From Alphaproteobacteria bacterium (lineage in GTDB: Bacteria; Pseudomonadota; Alphaproteobacteria; Micavibrionales; UBA2020), in contig SCTB01000089.1 in NCBI GenBank assembly GCA_004297545.1, positions 1 to 42,955 on the forward strand: DNA of 42,955 nt, given 5' to 3'. The translations under genes and the position numbers were made by a program. The notes below the pieces were generated by a model that made no database searches, was not told the origin of the DNA, and worked only from the letters and a program-made list of their open reading frames with translations. Within the stretch, counting starts at the first letter, position 1. Every line of letters starts with the position of its first letter. Positions 32,535 to 39,838 of the stretch are shown piece after piece.

Positions 32535-33029
32535 ATGGCTCTCTACGAAACCGTGTTCATCGCACGGCAGGACATTTCCGCCAAGGCTGCGGAAGATCTT
32601 GCCAAGGACTTCGGCAAAATCGTCGCCTCGAGCGGCGGCGAAGTCAAAAAGACCGAAAGCTGGGGTCTTCGCAACCTCGCTTACAAAATCAAGAAAAACC
32701 GCAAAGGCCACTATACGCTGCTGCACATCGAAGGCCCGGCTTCCGCCGTGGTCGAGATGGAGCGCAACATGCGCATCAACGAAGACGTGCTGCGTTACAT
32801 GACCGTGCGCATCGAAAAGCTCCCGGAAGGCCCCTCGGCCATCCTGAAGCATTCCGAAGACGACCGCGACGACCGCGAAGGCGGTTTTGGCCGCGACCGC
32901 GGCTTCTCCCGTGATCGGGGCGACAGAGGCGACCGCGGAGATCGCGGCGGCTTCTCCCGTGACCGCGGCGAAGGCGGCGAGCGCAGCTTTACCCCCCGTG
33001 AAGAATCCAAAGCAGAAGGAGCTGAATAA
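32535..33029 (+). CDS. rpsF: 30S ribosomal protein S6 with RG-rich extension
   Basis: The first 100 residues are S6 ([24 protein letters not shown]..., [49 protein letters not shown]). The remaining 60 or so residues are a low-complexity tail of RDRG/GDRGD repeats ending in acidic residues, long even for Alphaproteobacteria. ATG 32535 follows AAGGGAAAC. Its stop TAA overlaps the rpsR ATG by one base. Confidence 0.97.
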   Translation: MALYETVFIARQDISAKAAEDLAKDFGKIVASSGGEVKKTESWGLRNLAYKIKKNRKGHYTLLHIEGPASAVVEMERNMRINEDVLRYMTVRIEKLPEGPSAILKHSEDDRDDREGGFGRDRGFSRDRGDRGDRGDRGGFSRDRGEGGERSFTPREESKAEGAE

Positions 33030-33331
33030 TGGCTTTCGAAAAAAGATCATCCTACGGGGATCGCAAACCCTCCGGCGAAGGCCGTCCTCAGGGCGCAGGC
33101 GGCGGCGGACGCCGTCCGTTCTTCAAGCGCCGCAAGACATGCCCCTTCTCGAGCAAGAACGCGCCCGCAATCGATTATAAAGATCCCAAGCTGCTCGGCC
33201 GCTATATCTCCGAGCGCGGCAAGATCGTGCCCTCGCGCATCACCGCCGTCTCGCAGAAGGCGCAACGCAAACTGGCCCGCGAAATCAAGCGCGCCCGGTT
33301 CCTCGCGCTGCTGCCCTATGTGGCCGGCTAA
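33029..33331 (+). CDS. rpsR: 30S ribosomal protein S18
   Basis: 100 aa. The S18 core is clear ([66 protein letters not shown]), preceded by a Gly/Arg-rich 25-residue N-terminal extension. One-base overlap with rpsF (TAATG). It pairs with S6 in the 30S platform. Confidence 0.98.
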   Translation: MAFEKRSSYGDRKPSGEGRPQGAGGGGRRPFFKRRKTCPFSSKNAPAIDYKDPKLLGRYISERGKIVPSRITAVSQKAQRKLAREIKRARFLALLPYVAG

Positions 33332-33352
33332 GCGGGAAAAGGAGTACAGAAC

Positions 33353-33979
33353 ATGCAAGTCATTCTCTTAGAACGCGTCGAAAACCTCGGCCAGATGGGC
33401 GAAGTCGTCAACGTAAAGGCGGGATACGCCCGCAACTTCCTGCTGCCGCGCTCCAAGGCGTTGCGCGCGACGCAGGACAACGTGGCCTATTTCGAGACGC
33501 AGAAGAAACATCTCGAAGCCGAAAACATCAAGAAGCGCGGCGAAGCCGAGAAGCTGGGCAAGAAGGTCGACGGCATCCATGTCGCGATCATCCGCCAGGC
33601 TTCCGAAGCCGGCCAGCTCTACGGTTCGGTTTCCGCGCGCGATATCGCGGACGCCATCGTCGAAGCGGGCTTCAAGGTCGACCGTGCCCAAGTCCGCATG
33701 GACCGCAGCTATAAACTGCTGGGCCTCTATCCCGTGAAAGTCAGCCTCCATCCGGAAGTGACGGTCGAAGTGACCATCAACATCGCCCGTTCCCAGGAAG
33801 AGGCCAAAATCCAGGAAGAAAAAGGCGAGGCGCTCATCAGCAAGACCGCCGAACAGGAAGCGAAAAGCCTGGCCGAGGAAGCGATCAAGAAGGTCGAAGC
33901 CGAGGAAAAGGCCCGTCTCGCAGCCGAAGCAGCAGCCGCTGCCGAAGCCCCTGCGGCCGAAGAGGAAACCGTCGCTTAA
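33353..33979 (+). CDS. rplI: 50S ribosomal protein L9
   Basis: 208 aa. The L9 N-terminus MQVILLERVENLGQMGEVVNVKAGYARNFLLP is followed by the long connecting helix and the C-terminal domain. A 45-residue Ala/Glu-rich helical extension (EEAIKKVEAEEKARLAAEAAAAAEAPAAEEE) makes it longer than the 150 aa of E. coli L9. It follows rpsR directly; the DUF2232 gene found between rpsR and rplI in many relatives is absent. Confidence 0.97.
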   Translation: MQVILLERVENLGQMGEVVNVKAGYARNFLLPRSKALRATQDNVAYFETQKKHLEAENIKKRGEAEKLGKKVDGIHVAIIRQASEAGQLYGSVSARDIADAIVEAGFKVDRAQVRMDRSYKLLGLYPVKVSLHPEVTVEVTINIARSQEEAKIQEEKGEALISKTAEQEAKSLAEEAIKKVEAEEKARLAAEAAAAAEAPAAEEETVA

Positions 33980-34002
33980 TCGGCGCTATCCGATACCAAT
34001 AC

Positions 34003-34041
34003 AAAACAGCCCGCCTTGTCAAACGGCGGGCTGTTTTTTTG
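34003..34041. terminator. Intrinsic terminator after rplI
   Basis: Stem ACAGCCCGCC (34006-34015) / GGCGGGCTGT (34025-34034), then TTTTTTT. An A-run on the other side lets it also serve the convergent minus-strand gene ending at 34052. Confidence 0.92.
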
Positions 34042-34051
34042 GGGGGCTTCA

Positions 34052-35404
34052 TCAAAACGACTGGCGCCTGGCGCCGAACGTCGCGGCGAAGGCGGCGCGC
34101 GCGCTGTCGGCATTTGTGAAGACGCCGAGATCGGTGACAATCCTGCCGCCGACGCGGAAGTTGTCCGGCAGCCGCAGCAGATGCGGGCAGCGCGTGATTT
34201 CAAGATCGCGTCCCGCCATCAGCCCCTCGGGCAGCTTTGAGAGCCCCGGGCAATGGCGCAGGACCAGTGAATGATCCACCTGCAGGGGCGGCGGGATTTC
34301 GATGAGGCGGGGGCAGCGCGAGATGATCAGCGAATCACGGATGGAAAGGTTGTGGGAGAGGCGCTCGATACCGCAGTCGTCCAGCATCAGCGACCCGCCG
34401 ATTTTTGTGTCGCGCGCCAGCGCATGCAGGCGCGGGCAGCCGCGCACCTCCAGATTGCCGGCGACGGTCAGCCAATGGCCCATGTCCTTTAAGTGATGGC
34501 AGCCGTGCAGCATGAAGTTCCCCTGCACGGTGAGGTCGAGCGGCAAGTGCCCGAGATCGTCGTTGTCGCGGATTTCCAGCGAATCCCGCCAGGCGAAGGT
34601 TGAGGGCAGGGATGTGAGGATATGCAATTCGCCGCTTGTATCCTGCAAAAGGTTGTTCAGATCCCGCGAATAGCGTTGCAGGGATATTTTCATCTCCCGC
34701 AGGAAGGACATGATCGGCGGCAGGTATTTCGCGAGCACGGGACGGTTGTGCCTTCCCTTGCACTCGGAAAGAACATTGGTCTTAAGGCGCGCCAGCGTCG
34801 CATGCGGCTCGTTGCGGCCGTCGCGCAGGGAGTAGAACGTCGCTTCGCCGCTCAAAAGCCGGCCGCCCTGTGTGCCGACGCAGGTGCCCATCTTGCGTCC
34901 TTCGACCCTCAGCGCCTCGGGCGTGAGCATCTGCACGATGCGATAGCCGCCTGCGAAATTCATGACGGTGGCGGCATGGCCGTCATCGGCCTCTGCGCCT
35001 GGCGCCAGGCGGTTCAGGCGCTCGAAATATTTGTCCGCCGCATGGCACGCGGCCGCAAGGTCGAGGTTGAGCAGCTTGAGGGGCTGGCCTTGCGCGTTGA
35101 CGCGTTTTAAGAAGGGCGCGTTCTCCGCCCTCGCCGCGACCAGCCAGTCGCGGACATGGCGCACGTGGTCTGCAAGCTCGGCGTCCGGCCGGAAGCAATG
35201 AAAAGGCCCGCCGTCGTTCCATTTCCGGCGCAGCCATTCCGGCGCGTCGGGCGGCAGGTCCAGGATTTCGGACGCGCTCCTTTCGCGGCGTCTCAAGGAC
35301 TTGCTTAAAGCCAGTTCCAGCCAGCCCGCCAGCTCGGCGTCGCCCTCCGCCTGCAGGCGCAGGAAATGGGAAATCTCGGACGGGTCTATCAGGTTGACCG
35401 TCAT
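34052..35404 (-). CDS. PcfJ-like domain fused to leucine-rich-like repeats, unknown
   Basis: 450 aa. Residues 165-230 (EGRKMGTCVGTQGGRLLSG, TFYSLRD, PHATLARL, LSECKGRHNRPV) follow the PcfJ pattern: a C-V near the start, S-L-R-D, then a strand and Q/E-C-x-G-R-x-N. Residues 275-420 are six to seven repeats of about 21 aa resembling LRRs with a CPxLxxLP core (RCPRLIEIPPPLQVDHSLVLRH, HCPGLSKLPEGLMAGRDLEITR). The N-terminal 150 residues are helical and unrecognised. No signal peptide and no KPL tail. It sits between rplI and dnaB on the opposite strand, a separate insertion into core synteny. Function unknown. Confidence 0.78.
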   Translation of the reverse strand: MTVNLIDPSEISHFLRLQAEGDAELAGWLELALSKSLRRRERSASEILDLPPDAPEWLRRKWNDGGPFHCFRPDAELADHVRHVRDWLVAARAENAPFLKRVNAQGQPLKLLNLDLAAACHAADKYFERLNRLAPGAEADDGHAATVMNFAGGYRIVQMLTPEALRVEGRKMGTCVGTQGGRLLSGEATFYSLRDGRNEPHATLARLKTNVLSECKGRHNRPVLAKYLPPIMSFLREMKISLQRYSRDLNNLLQDTSGELHILTSLPSTFAWRDSLEIRDNDDLGHLPLDLTVQGNFMLHGCHHLKDMGHWLTVAGNLEVRGCPRLHALARDTKIGGSLMLDDCGIERLSHNLSIRDSLIISRCPRLIEIPPPLQVDHSLVLRHCPGLSKLPEGLMAGRDLEITRCPHLLRLPDNFRVGGRIVTDLGVFTNADSARAAFAATFGARRQSF

Positions 35405-35591
35405 GGCGGGTGTCCTGGTTTCCGTTTGATATAGTTCAATTTTATCATGGCGGCATTAAGGTTTACATAAGTTCAACAGATGATTGAAGCAAAAGAAGAA
35501 TTCGAAATGGTCTGGCGGTTGAGAAATTGCGTTCCATTTTAGCGATTGCGCCGTTTCACCCAAGCGATTCTTTTGATAGGTTGATGCCCTT

Positions 35592-37097
35592 ATGACAGCT
35601 GACGCCCTGAAAATTTCCGACATCGCCAAGGCCCGCGGTTCCGCGGAGCCGGAATACCGCGTTATGCCGCATAACGAGGAGGTCGAACAGGCCCTGCTGG
35701 GCGCGCTGCTCGTCAATAACCGGGCGCTCGAAAAGGTATCGGAATTCCTCAAACACGAGCATTTCTACAATCCGGTCCATGGGCGAATCTATGGCGCGAT
35801 CGTGACCTTCGTCGAGCGCGGGCAGGATGCCAGCCCCATCACGCTGAAAAACTATTTCGAGAAAGACCAGGACTTAAGCCACGTCGGCGGCGGGCAGTAT
35901 CTTGCCGACCTCGCCGCGCATGTCATCAGCGTCGTGAACGTCGAGGATTACGGGCGCACGATTTACGAGCTGCACCTGCGCCGCGCCCTGGTGACCCTGG
36001 GCGAAGAGGTCGTGAACGAGGCCTATGACCACACAGTCGAGGATTCGGCCAAGCTGCAGATCGAGCGCACCGAGCGCCGCCTGTTCGACCTTGCGACCGC
36101 GGGCGATTTCAAGGGCGGCTTCACGCATATCGGCAATTCGCTGACCAACGCGATAAAACAGGCGCAGCTGGCGTATGAAAAGGAAGGATCCATCACCGGC
36201 GTCACTACGGGGCTGACCGATATCGACCGCAAGCTGGGCGGCTTCCAGAATTCGGATTTGCTGATCCTCGCCGGACGCCCCTCCATGGGCAAGACCGCGC
36301 TCGCCACCAACATGGCCTTCAAGGCCGCGAGCCGGTATTTCGAAACCGGAGGCAAGGAAGGCGCCGTCGTCGGATTCTTCTCGCTTGAAATGTCCGCCGA
36401 GCAGCTGTCGGCGCGTATTCTGGCCGATGCTACCAGCATTTCCTCCGACCGCATCCGCCGCGGCGAGGTCAGCGACACGGACTTCGGCAAGTTCGTTCAT
36501 GCCAGCCAGGACATCTCGCAGATGCCGTTGTTCATCGACGACACGCCGGGCCTGACCATCGCGGCCATCCGCACGCGCGCGCGCAGGCTCAAGCGCCAGC
36601 ATAACCTGGGGCTGCTGGTCATCGACTACCTCCAGCTGGCGTCGGGCGGCGGCCGCGGCGGGCAGGACAACCGCGTGCAGGAAATCTCCGAAATCACGCG
36701 CGGCCTGAAAGGCATCGCGAAGGAACTGAACATCCCCGTGCTCGCGCTCTCTCAGCTCAGCCGCGCCGTCGAAAGTCGCGACAACAAGCGCCCGCAGCTC
36801 TCCGACCTGCGTGAATCAGGCTCCATCGAGCAGGACGCCGACGTCGTCATGTTCGTCTATCGCGAGGAATATTACCTCGAGCGCGAGGAACCGGCGCAGG
36901 GCCAGAACCAGAGCCAGGAAAAATTCAACGAAGACCACGCGCACTGGCGCCAGCGTCTGGAAAACTGCCACAATGTCGCCGAATGCATCATCGCCAAGCA
37001 GCGTCACGGCCCGATCGGGACGGTGAAGCTGCAGTTCGAAGGCGAATTCACGCGCTTCAGCAACCTTGCGAACTACACCGTCGAAAATAACGAATAG
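35592..37097 (+). CDS. dnaB: Replicative DNA helicase
   Basis: Ring helicase that unwinds DNA at the fork, 501 aa. The N-terminal domain (PHNEEVEQALLGALLVNN...) and RecA-like C-terminal domain are complete. Walker A is AGRPSMGKTALA (Lys234) and Walker B is LLVIDYLQL; SQLSRAVESRDNKRPQLSDLRESGSIEQDADVVMFVYR is the DnaB-specific block. The C-terminal end has RHGPIGTVKLQFEGEFTRF. alr follows after 2 bp. Confidence 0.97.
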   Translation: MTADALKISDIAKARGSAEPEYRVMPHNEEVEQALLGALLVNNRALEKVSEFLKHEHFYNPVHGRIYGAIVTFVERGQDASPITLKNYFEKDQDLSHVGGGQYLADLAAHVISVVNVEDYGRTIYELHLRRALVTLGEEVVNEAYDHTVEDSAKLQIERTERRLFDLATAGDFKGGFTHIGNSLTNAIKQAQLAYEKEGSITGVTTGLTDIDRKLGGFQNSDLLILAGRPSMGKTALATNMAFKAASRYFETGGKEGAVVGFFSLEMSAEQLSARILADATSISSDRIRRGEVSDTDFGKFVHASQDISQMPLFIDDTPGLTIAAIRTRARRLKRQHNLGLLVIDYLQLASGGGRGGQDNRVQEISEITRGLKGIAKELNIPVLALSQLSRAVESRDNKRPQLSDLRESGSIEQDADVVMFVYREEYYLEREEPAQGQNQSQEKFNEDHAHWRQRLENCHNVAECIIAKQRHGPIGTVKLQFEGEFTRFSNLANYTVENNE

Positions 37098-37099
37098 CC

Positions 37100-38209
37100 A
37101 TGAACGTCTACGCAGGCCCGCTTTCGACGCTCGAAATCCACCTTGACGCCATTGCGCGCAATTACCTGCTGCTGAAGAAAAAGCTGAAAAGCGGGGCGGA
37201 TTGCGCCGCGGTCGTGAAGGCGGATGCCTATGGCCTCGGCGCGGGGCCGGTTTCCCGCGCCCTCTTCGATCAGGGCTGCCGCCATTTTTTCGTCGCCCAT
37301 TTCGGGGAGGCCGCCGTCCTGCGCCATGCCCTGCCCGAGAAAGACGCTATAATATACGTGCTGAATGGCCCCTGGGGCGCGGAGGCGAAGGCCTTTATAG
37401 AGGGTAACTTCGTGCCTGTACTGAACAGCCTGGACGACCTCAACTACTGGAGCGGCGTCTGCAAAGCCGGCAACAAGCGCCATCCGGCCCTGCTTCACGT
37501 CGATACCGGGATGAGCAGGCTGGGTCTGTCCGCCAGGGAGGCGACAAGGCTCTTCAGCGATAAAACCGCGTTACAAGCCCTTGATATACGCTATATCATG
37601 AGCCATCTCGCCTGTGCAGACGAGCCTAAACACCCCCATAACAACGCGCAACTAACACTGCTCAGGACGCTTACAAAGGCCCTCCCAACCCCCTCCCGGC
37701 TCAGCTTCGCGAATTCGGCGGGGATTTTCTTAGGACCAGACTACCATTTCGACCTCGCCCGCCCAGGCTGCGCGCTTTATGGAATTAAACCCTTCAACGA
37801 GGGGGAAAACCCCATGCAGGGGACGGTGACGCTTAAAGGACGCATCCTCCAGACGCGTCTCATTGACATATCATCGACCGTTGGATACGGTGCCAGTTAC
37901 AGGGTAGTTCCCCCTGCAAATTGCGCCACGGTTTCAGTAGGATATGCAGACGGATATCTCCGCAGCCTCACCGGCCGCGGCGCGGTTGTTATTGGCGAAA
38001 AAAAATGCCCGGTGATCGGCCGGGTATCGATGGATACCATCATCGTCGATACGACGACGCTTTCCGTCCAGCCCCGCGCGGGCGACTGGGCGGAAATCAT
38101 CGGGCCGGGGCAGACCGTGGACGAGGTGGCAGAACAGGCAGGCACGATTGGATATGAAATACTCACAAGCCTTGGCAAAAGATACCAGCGAAGCTACACG
38201 GGCGCATGA
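37100..38209 (+). CDS. alr: Alanine racemase
   Basis: PLP enzyme giving D-alanine for peptidoglycan, 369 aa. Lys40 in AVVKADAYGLGAG binds PLP, and the second catalytic base is Tyr in STVGYGASYR. HVDTGMSRLGL and GRVSMD are further family motifs. It starts 2 bp after dnaB, the usual dnaB-alr pair. mlaE follows after 4 bp. Confidence 0.97.
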   Translation: MNVYAGPLSTLEIHLDAIARNYLLLKKKLKSGADCAAVVKADAYGLGAGPVSRALFDQGCRHFFVAHFGEAAVLRHALPEKDAIIYVLNGPWGAEAKAFIEGNFVPVLNSLDDLNYWSGVCKAGNKRHPALLHVDTGMSRLGLSAREATRLFSDKTALQALDIRYIMSHLACADEPKHPHNNAQLTLLRTLTKALPTPSRLSFANSAGIFLGPDYHFDLARPGCALYGIKPFNEGENPMQGTVTLKGRILQTRLIDISSTVGYGASYRVVPPANCATVSVGYADGYLRSLTGRGAVVIGEKKCPVIGRVSMDTIIVDTTTLSVQPRAGDWAEIIGPGQTVDEVAEQAGTIGYEILTSLGKRYQRSYTGA

Positions 38210-38213
38210 CGGC

Positions 38214-39044
38214 ATGAATACGGCGGATCAGGAAAAATCTCAAGGCGCGCCGCAATTCTGGTCTCCGCTCGACGGGATGCAGAAGCTCGGCCATACCTTC
38301 CTGAACTTTTTCGCCGCGGTCGGAAGCCTGTCGCGTTTCGCGGCGCAGGGCATCTATCACTGTTTCGCGCCGCCGTTTTTCGCGCGGCTGTTCGTGCGCC
38401 AGCTCATTGATATCGGTTATTACTCGCTGCCCGTCGTCGGCATGACGGCCTTGTTCACCGGCATGGTGCTGGCGCTGCAAAGCTATACGGGGTTTTCGCG
38501 TTTTTCTGCGGAAGGGGCCGTGGCGACCGTCGTCGTGCTGTCGGTGACGCGGGAACTTGCGCCCGTGCTGGCGGGCCTGATGGTCGCGGGGCGCGTCGGC
38601 GCCGCCATTGCGGCGGAGATAGGGACCATGCGCGTGACCGAGCAGATCGACGCCTTGACGACGCTTTCCACCAACCCATTTAAATACCTGATAGCCCCGC
38701 GCATTCTCGCCGGCACCCTGATGCTGCCCGCCCTTGTGCTGGTGGGCGACGTGATCGGCGTGTTCGGCGGCTATCTCGTCGGCGTCTACAAGCTGGGCTT
38801 CGGCCCCGAAAACTACCTGCACAAGACCTGGGAATACCTGACCGCCGACGATGTGATTTCCGGCCTCTGGAAGGCCGCGGCATTCGGGTTTATCGTGACG
38901 CTCATGGGTTGCTACAACGGCTTTAACTCGCAGCGCGGCGCCCAGGGCGTCGGCGCCGCCACGACGAATGCCGTCGTCTCTGCCTCCATCCTGATCCTCA
39001 TCGTGAACTACTTCCTCACGCAGCTCTTCTTCGCGGGGAAATAG
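38214..39044 (+). CDS. mlaE: MlaE-family phospholipid ABC transporter permease
   Basis: Inner-membrane permease of the Mla lipid-trafficking system, about 276 aa from ATG 38214. The family block DIGYYSLPVVGMTALFTGMVLALQSYTGF, VVLSVTRELAPVLAGLMVAGRVGAAIAAEIGTMRVTEQIDAL and GVGAATTNAVVSASILILIVNYFLTQLFF is intact with five to six membrane helices. The frame is open from 38148 inside alr, but 38214, 4 bp after the alr stop, fits better. It is followed immediately by mlaF; no mlaD, mlaB or mlaC is in the window. Confidence 0.94.
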   Translation: MNTADQEKSQGAPQFWSPLDGMQKLGHTFLNFFAAVGSLSRFAAQGIYHCFAPPFFARLFVRQLIDIGYYSLPVVGMTALFTGMVLALQSYTGFSRFSAEGAVATVVVLSVTRELAPVLAGLMVAGRVGAAIAAEIGTMRVTEQIDALTTLSTNPFKYLIAPRILAGTLMLPALVLVGDVIGVFGGYLVGVYKLGFGPENYLHKTWEYLTADDVISGLWKAAAFGFIVTLMGCYNGFNSQRGAQGVGAATTNAVVSASILILIVNYFLTQLFFAGK

Positions 39045-39045
39045 C

Positions 39046-39834
39046 ATGGCGGCGGGAAAGACGGCAGCGGCGAACGAAACGAAGCTCGAACTGCGTGGCG
39101 TCCACAAGTCGTTCGGCAGCAACAAGGTGCTGCGCGGCATCGACATCTCCATCCAGCGCGGCAAGTCCCTCGTCGTCATCGGCGGCTCCGGCACGGGCAA
39201 GTCCGTCATGATCAAATGCGTGCTGGGCATCATCTCTCCCGACACGGGCACCATCAAGGTCGACGGCAAGGAAATCACCCACGCCAAGGGCCGCGAGCGC
39301 GACGACCTGATGAAGAAGTTCGGCATGCTGTTCCAGGGCGGCGCGCTGTTCGACAGCCTGCCCGTATGGGAAAACGTCGCCTTCGGCCTGATTCAGGGCC
39401 GCAAGATGGATCGCAAGCAGGCGCGCGACATCGCCATCGAAAAACTCAACGCCGTGGGTCTCCCGGCGCGCGTGGGAGACCTGCTTCCGGCGGAACTGTC
39501 GGGCGGCATGCAAAAGCGCGTGGGCCTCGCCCGCGCCATCGCGGCGAACCCCGAAATTATCTTCTTCGACGAGCCGACGACCGGCCTCGATCCCATCATG
39601 GCCGATGTCATCAACGACCTGATCGTGGAGACGAGCAAGGGCCTTGGGGCCACCACGCTTTCGATCACGCATGACATGGCGAGCGCGCGCAAGATCGCTG
39701 ACAGCATCGCCATGATTTATAAGGGACAGATTATCTGGCACGGCAATGCAAAAGACATCGACCATTCGGGCAATCTTTACGTGGAGCAGTTTATCAAAGG
39801 CTCGGCAACCGGCCCCATCAAGATGGAGATCTGA
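39046..39834 (+). CDS. mlaF: MlaF-family ABC transporter ATP-binding protein
   Basis: ATPase partner of MlaE, 262 aa. Walker A is GGSGTGKSV (Lys52), the signature is LSGGMQKRVGLARAIA, Walker B is IIFFDEPTTGLDP, and the switch His is in SITHDM. ATG 39046 lies 1 bp after the mlaE stop. The end of the gene (AGATGGAGATCTGA) supplies the ribosome site for the PBP1A gene. Confidence 0.95.
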   Translation: MAAGKTAAANETKLELRGVHKSFGSNKVLRGIDISIQRGKSLVVIGGSGTGKSVMIKCVLGIISPDTGTIKVDGKEITHAKGRERDDLMKKFGMLFQGGALFDSLPVWENVAFGLIQGRKMDRKQARDIAIEKLNAVGLPARVGDLLPAELSGGMQKRVGLARAIAANPEIIFFDEPTTGLDPIMADVINDLIVETSKGLGATTLSITHDMASARKIADSIAMIYKGQIIWHGNAKDIDHSGNLYVEQFIKGSATGPIKMEI

Positions 39835-39838
39835 CATC

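Noticed and set aside
34052..34130. KPL-type tail on the PcfJ/LRR protein
   Set aside because: Its C-terminus (FAATFGARRQSF) has no G1, P5 or K-P-L, so it is not counted in the tail family.
37863..37872. TTGACATAT inside alr, similar to the accessory promoter word
   Set aside because: Within a coding region, lacks the GACATAA match and has no -10 at 17 bp.
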